NCBI GenBank assembly: GCA_964518635.1
Contig: CAZFGK010000026.1
Span: forward strand, 1 to 28,524
Direction: 5' to 3'
DNA: 28,524 nt
From: CAZFGK01 sp964518635
GTDB taxonomy: Bacteria > Zixibacteria > MSB-5A5 > GN15 > FEB-12
Under the pieces are notes generated by a model. It was not told the origin of the DNA. It did not search any database and saw only the letters and a program-made list of their open reading frames with translations. A program made the translations under genes and the position numbers. Below, one piece after another: positions 17,692 to 25,047 of this stretch (positions within the stretch are counted from its first letter, which is position 1; each line of letters starts with the position of its first letter).

Positions 17692-18926
17692 CCGACTGTC
17701 TCCGATGGCTGCAGCATGCTTGTTCCGGCGTTTTTCTTCCAGCGTTTCACCTGCACAAGTGATTCAGTTCGGTCCATTTTTCCGGTAGTGCACCATTTGT
17801 CGAAATCGGCAGTCTTCGTGCCGGGTGTGATTGCGGCAGCGTCATGAACGTGGGGTGAGACCTGATGACTCAGTGCGACCTCCATGAATTCCTGTTCGGT
17901 GAGCCCAATGAAGTCAAGGAAGAGATCAAGCGACGGTGGACGACGTCCTTCCCATTCGTTGATCAATTGCATTCCATCATCATGATTCATGCGACCGTTG
18001 CGAATATCAATGGAAACCAGATGCGTTGGTCTTGTGTAGCCACGTTTGATGTACTTGATGTAATCCCGCACACCTTGCATGTAGCATTCGATTTTTTCGT
18101 AGCGATAACCAGTCGGGACGTTTTCTACTTCATCCCCCTTCCAGCCAAGCTCTTTTTCGAGAATCTCCGACTGTCGCTTCACATCCCAGGGGACATATGA
18201 TCCAAGACAGACCGAGCGATAGTTCAGTTTTCGCAGATCCTTGAGGGCCGGATAGCGATATGGGCGAAGCTCACGTTCATCCACTTCACCACCGAGACGA
18301 ACAAACATGTCATCGGCACTTATGCCTAAATTGATATAACGATTAAAGCGCTTTTCATCGACCTCTTCTGGCTGGTCATAGCTGTAATAAGAAGTGTATT
18401 CCGCGGACGGTTCCCCCCAAAGTACCAGCGGTACTTGATACTTGAGAGCCACCTGCATCGGATAGGCAAAGATTCCGGTATGGCAATGCCAGCAGAAATC
18501 CCCTTTTTCCAGAAACGCCTGAAGCATCAGCTTCTGCACCACTTTCCAGTTCGGTGTGAAATGCAGAATATCAACGCCGAGATTACGAATCACCTTTGTG
18601 ACATTTTCATTCAGATTGGGACGCATGAAACCATGATCGAAGCGAACGACCAGCGGTTTGATTCCGTACTGCTTGACCAGATAGTAAAGGGTCCAGGTCG
18701 AGTCTTTTCCGCCGCTGAATGGGATAAGACAGTCGTAGTCCCCTTTTCCGCGATACGTTTCTATCAACGTATCAAGGTCTGCCTTACGGGAGGTCCAGTC
18801 GATCTTGTCCTGCTTGACTTCCTGCTGACGGCAGATCGAGCAGACACCGAGATCATCGAAATGAATCGTCTCGTGTGTCTCCGGCAGACAGCAGCGGGTA
18901 CAACGTCGTAATTTCGTGGTAGCCAT
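17688..18926 (-). CDS. pseA: N-acetyl sugar amidotransferase (PseA/WbuX/WbpG family)
   Basis: A 412-residue protein of the ATP-pyrophosphatase amidotransferase type. The N-terminus has cysteines (C9, C12, C13 and C29, C32) in a likely zinc ribbon (RCTRCCLPETHE ... GVCSICRQQE). Then comes the PP-loop FSGGKDSTWTL (70-80), which binds ATP. FCWHCHTG and LWGEPSAEYTSYY lie in the middle. Family members (PseA of Campylobacter, WbpG of Pseudomonas) convert an N-acetyl group on a sugar to an N-acetimidoyl (acetamidino) group, using ammonia from HisH/HisF. Its ATG overlaps the stop of the GNAT gene in TAATG. The exact position modified on the sugar cannot be told from sequence; the neighbouring pse genes point to a Pse derivative. 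Confidence 0.9.
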   Translation of the reverse strand: MATTKLRRCTRCCLPETHETIHFDDLGVCSICRQQEVKQDKIDWTSRKADLDTLIETYRGKGDYDCLIPFSGGKDSTWTLYYLVKQYGIKPLVVRFDHGFMRPNLNENVTKVIRNLGVDILHFTPNWKVVQKLMLQAFLEKGDFCWHCHTGIFAYPMQVALKYQVPLVLWGEPSAEYTSYYSYDQPEEVDEKRFNRYINLGISADDMFVRLGGEVDERELRPYRYPALKDLRKLNYRSVCLGSYVPWDVKRQSEILEKELGWKGDEVENVPTGYRYEKIECYMQGVRDYIKYIKRGYTRPTHLVSIDIRNGRMNHDDGMQLINEWEGRRPPSLDLFLDFIGLTEQEFMEVALSHQVSPHVHDAAAITPGTKTADFDKWCTTGKMDRTESLVQVKRWKKNAGTSMLQPSETVG

Positions 18927-19561
18927 TATGAATGTGCTTTCTTTGTCGTGTCATTGAAAGTCGCTTGTTTTCGCCAGTCCTCTGCGCGTAAGCCGAGCAG
19001 AATCATGTCGCTCTCGTTTCCTTTGCTGAAAAACCAGCCCTTGAGGAGTCCTTCACGCGCGTATCCGGCTTTTTCGAAGGCACGAGCACTTCCTTCGTTT
19101 TCGCCGTAGCAACTGGCGCGGAGTTTATTTAAGCCAAGAGTTTCGAAGCCAAAGCGCGTCACAAGAGAAATCGCTTCGCTGGCGTACCCTTTCCCCCAGC
19201 AGCTCTTCTCGCCGATCAGGAGACTGATATCAGCGTGGCGATGTAACCAATTGATGGGACCAATCTTGATATTCCCGATATGCTCGTTGGTATCCCGGCG
19301 GCAAATCGCGAAAAATGGCTCATTAACCGTGCCATCTTTGCTTTTCACGAAGGAACTGATCTGAGCCAGAGACTGCGGCACAAAACGGGTTTCGAGATAC
19401 TGCGTCACTTCCGGATCATTCATCCATTGATAGTAGCGCGGAGTCACATCTTCGATTCGTACTTCTCGCAGAAATAGACGGGTGCCGGTGACGATTGCTG
19501 TCTCGCCGAATTCACTTTCGATATATCCGGCGAGCCGGTTGCTCAGTTGTACTGTTTCCAT
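18926..19561 (-). CDS. pseH: GNAT acetyltransferase, likely PseH
   Basis: A 211-residue GNAT-fold N-acetyltransferase of the RimJ-like group. It has LREVRIEDVTPRYYQWMNDP, IGNIKIGPINW, the acetyl-CoA loop KSCWGKGYASEAI (about 125-137) and LNKLRASCYGENEGSARAFEK. The missing PseH step (acetylation of the C4 amine before PseG) would be filled by this gene, which lies right after pseB and is the only GNAT in the operon. PseH proteins are usually about 165-200 residues; the first about 25 residues here are extra. ATG 19561 has AAGGAT about 8 bp upstream. RimJ-type protein acetylation is a less likely alternative. Confidence 0.8.
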   Translation of the reverse strand: METVQLSNRLAGYIESEFGETAIVTGTRLFLREVRIEDVTPRYYQWMNDPEVTQYLETRFVPQSLAQISSFVKSKDGTVNEPFFAICRRDTNEHIGNIKIGPINWLHRHADISLLIGEKSCWGKGYASEAISLVTRFGFETLGLNKLRASCYGENEGSARAFEKAGYAREGLLKGWFFSKGNESDMILLGLRAEDWRKQATFNDTTKKAHS

Positions 19562-19581
19562 CTATATCTATCCTTTTCGGA

Positions 19582-20694
19582 TCAGTCCGTTGATCCGACC
19601 ATATCGAGTGAACGGATAATCTCATCAAGATTGGAGCGGCGAACCGCTCTCGGAGTCGAAACACTGTTATCATGGGCGTGAACCGGTGAATCAAGTGTCT
19701 CACCCATGTGCGTCTGCACAAGGTCACGAATCTCGTTCACCGTCAGCCAGCAATCGTTGGAGTCACTGGCGTAGCGAAATCCTTCTTCGCAGCGACGACC
19801 GCCGAAGACTTCGAGGTAGCGATCGACATCCCAGAGCTTCATCGAAGGAAGAATGACAAAGTAGGTGTCAAATTCGATTGAACTCAGCGCATCGGTCTGG
19901 GTGATCATCTCTTCGTGAAGTTTTTCGCCCGGGCGAATTCCGACAAACTCCCATTTGCAGTTTGGTGCCACGGCCTGCGCGACATCAAGGATGCGATAAC
20001 TGGGAATCTTCGGGACAAAAATCTCTCCACCCCACATGTGGGTGAGTGCGTAAAAGACAAGATCGACACCCTGATCGAGGGTGATATTGAATCGGGTCAT
20101 ACGGGAATCAGTGATCGGAAGGGTTCGCTCATTTCGTTTCTTGAGGAAGAACGGAATGACCGAACCACGGCTTCCCATCACATTTCCGTACCGGACCACT
20201 GAAAATTTGATCTTTCGTGATCCTTTATAGTTATTCGCAGAAACAAACAATTTGTCGGAACAGAGCTTGGTGGCACCATAGAGATTTATCGGGGCCGCGG
20301 CTTTGTCGGTACTCAGTGCGACAACCTGATCAACACCGGAATCCATCGCAGCTTCGATCACATTCTGCGCGCCAATGATATTGGTCTTGATCGCTTCAAA
20401 GGGATTGTACTCAGCCGCCGGTACTTGCTTAAGAGCAGCGGCATGGATGACGATATCGATCCCCTCCATTGCGCGGGTAAGTCGTTCTTTGTCCCGTACA
20501 TCCCCGATGAAAAATCGGAGCTGCGGATACTTCGACTCGGGGAACTGCTGTTGCATCTCCGACTGCTTGAGTTCATCCCGCGAGTAGATGACGATCCGAC
20601 GAACCGTCGGGTACTTTGCCACGACCGTTTCGACAAATCGGCGCCCGAATGAACCGGTCCCGCCTGTGATGAGAATTGATTTACCTGAAAGCAC
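19582..20694 (-). CDS. pseB: UDP-N-acetylglucosamine 4,6-dehydratase (inverting) PseB
   Basis: A 370-residue extended short-chain dehydrogenase. It converts UDP-GlcNAc to UDP-2-acetamido-2,6-dideoxy-L-arabino-hexos-4-ulose, the first step of pseudaminic acid synthesis. Motifs are the NADP loop ITGGTGSFG (9-17), IYSRDELKQSEM, IHAAALKQVPAAEYNPFE, the active-site STDKAAAPINLYGATK with D, K and Y, and VRYGNVMGSRGSVIPFF. The wording of these motifs matches PseB and not the retaining type (PglF). The start is GTG at 20694, with AGGGG a few bases upstream. The last about 38 residues are beyond the end of Campylobacter PseB and include VHAHDNSVSTPRAVRRS; their role is unknown. It is the first gene of the pse operon. 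Confidence 0.94.
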   Translation of the reverse strand: MLSGKSILITGGTGSFGRRFVETVVAKYPTVRRIVIYSRDELKQSEMQQQFPESKYPQLRFFIGDVRDKERLTRAMEGIDIVIHAAALKQVPAAEYNPFEAIKTNIIGAQNVIEAAMDSGVDQVVALSTDKAAAPINLYGATKLCSDKLFVSANNYKGSRKIKFSVVRYGNVMGSRGSVIPFFLKKRNERTLPITDSRMTRFNITLDQGVDLVFYALTHMWGGEIFVPKIPSYRILDVAQAVAPNCKWEFVGIRPGEKLHEEMITQTDALSSIEFDTYFVILPSMKLWDVDRYLEVFGGRRCEEGFRYASDSNDCWLTVNEIRDLVQTHMGETLDSPVHAHDNSVSTPRAVRRSNLDEIIRSLDMVGSTD

Positions 20695-20818
20695 AGGTTC
20701 CCCTTTGCTTGATGTTTACGGATGGGCGGGAGGAATGAATGTGACAAGCCGGATAGCACACGGTTCGCGCATGTTGAGGATAAGGAATGAGTTGTCTGAG
20801 TAATCCGGTTTGTCTCAT
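20681..20818 (-). CDS. Possible 45-residue leader ORF upstream of pseB
   Basis: A short frame begins with ATG 20818, 2 bp after a hairpin with the strong Shine-Dalgarno AAGGAGG in its loop. It ends at a TAA inside the start of pseB, overlapping its first 14 bases in another frame. The predicted peptide (MRQTGLLRQLIPYPQHART... ending KQRGTCAFR) is basic with three cysteines and resembles nothing I know. It may be a leader whose translation couples to pseB. It may also be a chance frame, since it has no homology support from the sequence alone. Confidence 0.35.
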   Translation of the reverse strand: MRQTGLLRQLIPYPQHARTVCYPACHIHSSRPSVNIKQRGTCAFR

Positions 20819-21029
20819 GGGGATGCCTCCTTGCATCCAATCCAAGGTTATTCCGGTGCTATTCAATCAACTTCGATGCCGACCCTTCTGATCGACTGAC
20901 TAGTACTGTGTGGCAATGACTTACAGCCCCTTATTAAAGTCGCTTGTCGATTCTTGTTTGGGTGTGTGAGGGGGGAGAGGAACAGAAATCCTCAGAGGGA
21001 GGAAAATGCTGCTTGCTGAATTTCCGTGA
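20695..21029. other. 335-bp gap between gmhA-like gene and pseB
   Basis: The region lies between the isomerase stop and pseB GTG and separates the rhamnose block from the pse block. Apart from the leader ORF and hairpin recorded separately, I see no recognisable RNA gene and no classical U-tract terminator. I could not pick out a convincing -35/-10 promoter for the pse operon, although a gap of this size in an otherwise packed cluster makes one likely. Confidence 0.5.
20821..20838 (-). promoter_or_regulatory. Hairpin with Shine-Dalgarno in the loop
   Basis: On the minus strand the sequence is GGATGCAAGGAGGCATCC: a perfect 6-bp stem (GGATGC/GCATCC) around a 6-base loop AAGGAG, the core ribosome binding sequence. 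It lies 2 bp before ATG 20818. The structure could present or hide the ribosome binding site and control the leader ORF and, by coupling, pseB. The fold is certain as sequence symmetry; function is inferred. Confidence 0.5.
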
Positions 21030-21596
21030 CTAGGCAGTGAAAGCGCGGTCGACCAGCTCGCATAGGATGTGACCGATCAGGATATGCATCTCCTGAATAC
21101 GGGCAGTGGCATCCAATCCAATATTCAACGGAAGGTCGGCCATGCTGTTCAGTCTACCGCCGTCCCGACCTGTCAGGGAGATGACGGTCACCCTATTGTG
21201 ACGCGCCCACTGTGCGGCCTCAAGCACATTCGGAGAATGACCAGAGGTAGAGATCGCGATGAGAATATCTCCGGGGGATGCCAATGCTTCCAGTTGGCGA
21301 ACGAATATCTTGCTCATGCCGTAGTCATTGCCGATGGCGGTAATAGCGGAGGTATCGGTGGTCAGAGCGATCGCACGCAGCCCTTTTCGCTCTCGAACAA
21401 ATCGCCCGGTGAACTCCGCCGCCAGATGCTGCGCGTCCGCGGCTGAGCCACCATTCCCACACAGATAGACAGTCTTCCCTGCTTGCAATGCGGCAATGAT
21501 CCGATCAGCGCACTTTTCAATCAGAGGAATCAGACTTCGCACTTGTTCGAGTGCAACTTGATGTTCAATAAGAATCTGTTCAATGGGGGCTGGCAT
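21030..21596 (-). CDS. gmhA: SIS-domain phosphosugar isomerase (GmhA-like, sedoheptulose-7-phosphate isomerase)
   Basis: A SIS-fold protein, 188 residues from the preferred start MPAPIEQIL at 21596, close to the usual about 190. The frame is open up to an ATG at 21638, but that would overlap rfbC by 40 bp. The phosphosugar loops are VYLCGNGGSAADAQHLAAEF and ISTSGHSPNVLEA. The E in HLAAEFTGR and the H in QEMHILIGH correspond to the catalytic pair of E. coli GmhA. GmhA makes D-glycero-D-manno-heptose 7-phosphate for heptose precursors. No HldE, GmhB or HldD is visible nearby, so the pathway must be completed elsewhere, or the enzyme may act on another sugar phosphate. Confidence 0.82.
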   Translation of the reverse strand: MPAPIEQILIEHQVALEQVRSLIPLIEKCADRIIAALQAGKTVYLCGNGGSAADAQHLAAEFTGRFVRERKGLRAIALTTDTSAITAIGNDYGMSKIFVRQLEALASPGDILIAISTSGHSPNVLEAAQWARHNRVTVISLTGRDGGRLNSMADLPLNIGLDATARIQEMHILIGHILCELVDRAFTA

Positions 21597-21598
21597 AG

Positions 21599-22084
21599 TT
21601 ATACAACTCTGAAAGGGGATTGTGGATCCGATTCCCATCGAATTTCATCGACGGGCATTGATTTGTTCTCTCCGGCATAGAGTCGATCAGGTGCATTGAA
21701 CACCCATCCCTCATTGCTGCCGATATTTTTGTACGCATGCACCACTCCGGGAGGGATCACAATAGCTAAGGGACGAGATTCCCCTGCCTGAATATTCTCG
21801 CAGATGCGATACTGTTTTGCACCTGTGCGATTGTCCCAGAGATACAATGAAAAATCAGAAGGGCCGATAAAGCAGAAATAGTCCGACTGCTCTCGGTGCT
21901 CATGCGGCCCGCGAGTGACTCCCGGTCTGGTCATTGATACATAGCTCATAGCAGCACGAAACGTACTCGGTAGTTCGTCATTGCGAAAGAGCTCAAAAAG
22001 CCAGCCGCGATCATCCCGAAAGGCCGACAGCTCCCAAAAGATGACCCCCGGAATGGTGGGGCTTACGATCTGACGAGGGGCCAT
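21599..22084 (-). CDS. rfbC: dTDP-4-dehydrorhamnose 3,5-epimerase-like cupin (short RmlC)
   Basis: A 161-residue cupin-fold protein of the RmlC family. It begins PGVIFWELSAFRDDRGWLFELF. RGPHEHREQSDYF (58-70) carries a His (H61) at the position of the general base in RmlC's RGLHYQ. IPPGVVHAYKNIG (about 115-127) is the second conserved cupin segment. It is shorter than standard RmlC (about 180-185), and the C-terminal part holding further active-site residues is not clearly seen. By position, between rfbD and the isomerase in the rml block, it should convert dTDP-4-dehydro-6-deoxyglucose to the L-rhamnose series. A different sugar epimerisation or a 3,4-isomerase role remains possible. It overlaps rfbD by 22 bp. 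Confidence 0.8.
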   Translation of the reverse strand: MAPRQIVSPTIPGVIFWELSAFRDDRGWLFELFRNDELPSTFRAAMSYVSMTRPGVTRGPHEHREQSDYFCFIGPSDFSLYLWDNRTGAKQYRICENIQAGESRPLAIVIPPGVVHAYKNIGSNEGWVFNAPDRLYAGENKSMPVDEIRWESDPQSPFRVV

Positions 22085-22959
22085 GTCTTTCTCGCAAACT
22101 CACGCAGGGAGGTATCCCATGCGGGCATCAGGTAGGACTTCTCTGTCTCAAGACGTTTCGATTGGAGAGCGGAATACAAAGGACGTGGAGCTGGTCGCGG
22201 GAATTCATCAGTCGTACAGGGGAGAAACGGCACATCGAGTCCGAGTTCACTTGCGAGCAATAGAGCCATGTCATAGCGGCTGGTTGCACCTGCGCAGGCG
22301 ACATGATAAAGCCCGGAGACTCGTCGCTGAATCATAGCGATTAACTGCTCGGCGAGGGGATCGACTGAAGTCGGGGAACCGATCTGATCTGCGACTACTT
22401 TGATACCCTGACCATCTCGCTTCTCTCTACTTTTCCACTTCTCCGCCTGATCAATGAGGGCATGGACAAAACTCGGGCGATAGTTGCTATACAACCAACT
22501 CACCCGCGCGATCAAGTGGGCTGCCCCCGACTCACCGACGGCATCTTCTGACTCTAATTTCGTTCGTCCATACCAGGAGAGCGGATTAACCGAGTCGGAT
22601 TCGATATAGGGGCTTCCCTTTTTTCCGTCAAAAACATAGTCGGTCGAAAAATGAACAAAGTAGCAATCATTCTCCGCACACCACTTCGCCAGCTCGCCGG
22701 GAGCAATGGCATTCACCCAGTGTGCCTCTTCCTGATGCGATTCGCACCAGTCGACATTGGTGTGCGCGGCGGCATTGATTAGCACCGATGGGCAAAGCTC
22801 ATCGAGTAGCTCCAGAGAATTATCAAGATCATGAAGATCGGCTTCACTTCGGGAGATGACTTTTACAGGAAGTTGAGATGACACCGCACTCTTTGCCAAA
22901 CCCTGTGCGAGTTGCCCGGAAGCACCAAGAATGACCATCGGACGGGATGAATTATTCAT
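22063..22959 (-). CDS. rfbD: dTDP-4-dehydrorhamnose reductase RmlD
   Basis: A 298-residue short-chain dehydrogenase that makes dTDP-L-rhamnose from dTDP-4-dehydrorhamnose with NAD(P)H. The N-terminal nucleotide loop is VILGASGQLAQGL. NAAAHTNVDWCE, HFSTDYVFDGKKG and YGRTKLESED give the typical RmlD catalytic Thr/Tyr-x3-Lys set. LIARVSWLYS and KVVADQIGSPTSVDPLAEQL (in part) are also characteristic of RmlD. Length is normal. It overlaps rfbA by 8 bp and rfbC by 22 bp, which shows a tightly packed operon. Confidence 0.94.
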   Translation of the reverse strand: MNNSSRPMVILGASGQLAQGLAKSAVSSQLPVKVISRSEADLHDLDNSLELLDELCPSVLINAAAHTNVDWCESHQEEAHWVNAIAPGELAKWCAENDCYFVHFSTDYVFDGKKGSPYIESDSVNPLSWYGRTKLESEDAVGESGAAHLIARVSWLYSNYRPSFVHALIDQAEKWKSREKRDGQGIKVVADQIGSPTSVDPLAEQLIAMIQRRVSGLYHVACAGATSRYDMALLLASELGLDVPFLPCTTDEFPRPAPRPLYSALQSKRLETEKSYLMPAWDTSLREFARKTWPLVRS

Positions 22960-23827
22960 GCAGCTCGTCTATTACTTGTTCGATGTATGCGCGATAGGAG
23001 GAAGGCGGCATAGTTTCCAACTGAGACTTTGCCAGCCTCGCAGTTTGAAATTTCATTCGCAGAGCGACCTCTTCGAGACAACCAATTTTCTGCCCCTGAC
23101 GTTTCTCAACGGTGGCAATGAACTCCCCGGCCTCAAGCATACTCTCCGGTGTGCCGGTGTCGAGCCAGGCGATTCCGCGACCAAGTGTTACTACCGAGAG
23201 TTTTCCGCTCTCCAGATATTTTCTATTCAGATCAGTGATTTCTAGTTCATTCCGATCAGACGGTGTCAGCGATCGTGTCATCTCGACTGCATGCTCATCA
23301 TACAGATACAGCCCGGTCACCGCGTAAGGAGATTTGGTCACTTTCGGTTTTTCAACAATGCTCAGCGGTTTCCCCTTTGCGTCAAGCTCAACTACACCAT
23401 ATCGCTCTGGATCACGTACGGCATAGGCAAATATCCGCGCACCAGATTGAAATGAACGCGCTTCACGTAAGAAATCAAACGAACCGTAGAAGAGATTATC
23501 GCCGAGAATCAATGCGGTTGGTTTTTTGTCGATGAACTTCTCGCCAATCAACAACGCCTGTGCTATTCCGGCTGGTTTCTCCTGAATCTCGTAGGTGAAT
23601 GAAACACCATAGCGACTCCCATCCCCTAGCAACGTCTTCATCATCGGAAGATCATGCGGAGTTGAGATGATCAGTAGCTTCCGGATGCCGAAGAGCATCA
23701 GCGTTGCAATCGGATAAAAGAGAAGTGGTTTATCGTAAATCGGAAGGAGTTGTTTGCAGACCACCGAGGTCATCGGATAGAGACGGCTTCCGCTGCCGCC
23801 GGCGAGAACAATACCGCGATCGATCAT
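22952..23827 (-). CDS. rfbA: Glucose-1-phosphate thymidylyltransferase RmlA
   Basis: A 291-residue nucleotidyltransferase that makes dTDP-glucose from dTTP and glucose-1-phosphate, the first step of the dTDP-L-rhamnose pathway. The signature loop is LAGGSGSRLYPMT, followed by KQLLPIYDKPLLFYP, with ILGDNLFYG holding the metal-binding Asp, IVEKPK and WLDTGTPESMLEA. These are characteristic of RmlA and not of GalU or GlmU. ATG 23827 overlaps the rfbB stop by 4 bp (ATGA), which implies coupled translation. Length is normal. Confidence 0.96.
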   Translation of the reverse strand: MIDRGIVLAGGSGSRLYPMTSVVCKQLLPIYDKPLLFYPIATLMLFGIRKLLIISTPHDLPMMKTLLGDGSRYGVSFTYEIQEKPAGIAQALLIGEKFIDKKPTALILGDNLFYGSFDFLREARSFQSGARIFAYAVRDPERYGVVELDAKGKPLSIVEKPKVTKSPYAVTGLYLYDEHAVEMTRSLTPSDRNELEITDLNRKYLESGKLSVVTLGRGIAWLDTGTPESMLEAGEFIATVEKRQGQKIGCLEEVALRMKFQTARLAKSQLETMPPSSYRAYIEQVIDELHE

Positions 23828-24915
23828 GCCGACTGTTCCGCCTCGGTTACCGAACCATACTGCTGTTCATAGTAGGTCAGATATTCTTTGGAGAGGCACT
23901 GCTCGAGCCATGTTCCATTTGCCAGATACCAATCAATCGTATCAGCAAGCCCCTCTTCGAGTGAGATACTCGCAGACCATTCCAACTCATCCTGAATGTG
24001 TGCGGTATTGACCGCGTAGCGGCGATCATGCCCCGGACGATCATTCACCGGTGTGACCAACTTGTCGTATTTGCCACCAAGTCGTTCTCCTAAGAGCGTG
24101 AGAATAATCCCAATCAGATCCTTATTCGTCGTTTCACGACCGGAACCGATATTGTAGACGTCCCCATTTTTTCCCTGAAAGAGAACTTTCTGCAAGGCAG
24201 CGACATGATCATTCACATGCAGCCAGTCACGTCTCTGCAATCCATCCCCATAGACAGGAATAGTCAGTCCGCTCATCGCATTACGAATCACCAACGGGAT
24301 CAGTTTTTCAGGGAATTGATACGGACCGTAATTATTTGAGCATCGCACCGTCACCAGATCAAGTCCGTAAGTTCGCACATACGCCTGCACCAGATGATCT
24401 GCCGCAGCTTTCGAGGCGGCATACGGGGAACTCGGTCTGAATGGGCTGCTTTCGGTTGACTTCACTTCCGATGCAGGTATATCGCCGTAGACTTCATCGG
24501 TGCTGACATGCAGCATTCGGACGCGGTTCCCTTTCACTGCCTGCTGACGAACCCACTCAAGAAGGGTGAATGTTCCGCTGATATTGGTTGTCAGAAACGG
24601 TGCCGGACCGCTGATCGAACGGTCGACATGAGTCTCGGCGGCGAAATGGATGATATGCGTGATCTGCAATTCGGCAAGAAGCTCATGCGTTCGCTCTGTA
24701 TCGGTCAAGTCAACCCGCTGAAACTGGAAATTCGCTGAATTGGTGATACTCTCCAGATTATGAAGATTTCCCGCGTATGTCAGGGCGTCGAGGCAGAGAA
24801 AGAAGCTCTTTCGCTCAAAGGGGACTGTTTTCAATAGGTAGTTCGAGCCGATAAATCCTGCCCCGCCGGTGACGGCGACGCGGATCGGGTATTTCTTGAT
24901 GATCTCTGATGACAT
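23824..24915 (-). CDS. rfbB: dTDP-glucose 4,6-dehydratase RmlB
   Basis: A 363-residue extended short-chain dehydrogenase that removes water from dTDP-glucose to give dTDP-4-dehydro-6-deoxyglucose. It has TGGAGFIGSNYL, LDALTYAGNLHNL, HFAAETHVDRSI, the active-site STDEVYGD (Thr-Asp-Glu) and YAASKAAAD (Tyr, Lys), and SNNYGPYQFPEKLIPL. The frame is open to a TTG at 24951, but that start would fall 7 bp from the tRNA end. ATG 24915 is preferred although no good ribosome binding site precedes it. It is the first gene of the rml block and lies 42 bp after the tRNA, possibly on the same transcript. Confidence 0.95.
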   Translation of the reverse strand: MSSEIIKKYPIRVAVTGGAGFIGSNYLLKTVPFERKSFFLCLDALTYAGNLHNLESITNSANFQFQRVDLTDTERTHELLAELQITHIIHFAAETHVDRSISGPAPFLTTNISGTFTLLEWVRQQAVKGNRVRMLHVSTDEVYGDIPASEVKSTESSPFRPSSPYAASKAAADHLVQAYVRTYGLDLVTVRCSNNYGPYQFPEKLIPLVIRNAMSGLTIPVYGDGLQRRDWLHVNDHVAALQKVLFQGKNGDVYNIGSGRETTNKDLIGIILTLLGERLGGKYDKLVTPVNDRPGHDRRYAVNTAHIQDELEWSASISLEEGLADTIDWYLANGTWLEQCLSKEYLTYYEQQYGSVTEAEQSA

Positions 24916-24928
24916 GATCGGATGATGC

Positions 24929-24943
24929 GCCCCAAAGTGGGGC
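24929..24943 (-). other. Small hairpin between tRNA-Thr and rfbB
   Basis: On the minus strand, GCCCC-ACTTT-GGGGC forms a perfect 5-bp GC stem with a 5-base loop, 15 bp after the tRNA 3' end and 13 bp before the rfbB ATG. It has no U-tract, so it is a weak terminator at best. It could help tRNA release or shape the rfbB leader. Confidence 0.3.
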
Positions 24944-24957
24944 TGGGACAAGCTAAA

Positions 24958-25030
24958 AGCCGGCGACAGGAGTCGAACCTGCGACAGCCTGATTACAAAT
25001 CAGGTACTCTACCAACTGAGTTACGCCGGC
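24958..25030 (-). tRNA. tRNA-Thr (anticodon UGU)
   Basis: A 73-base cloverleaf on the minus strand. The acceptor stem GCCGGCG/CGCCGGC is perfect, with U as discriminator. The D stem is ACTC/GAGT. The anticodon stem CCTGA/TCAGG encloses the loop TTTGTAA with anticodon TGT at positions 34-36. The T arm is GCAGG-TTCGACT-CCTGT, with the last pair a G-U. The CCA end is not encoded. It decodes ACA and related Thr codons. It stands just upstream of the rml genes, with its 3' end facing them. Confidence 0.96.
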
Positions 25031-25047
25031 GTGAAATTCGAGCGGTA

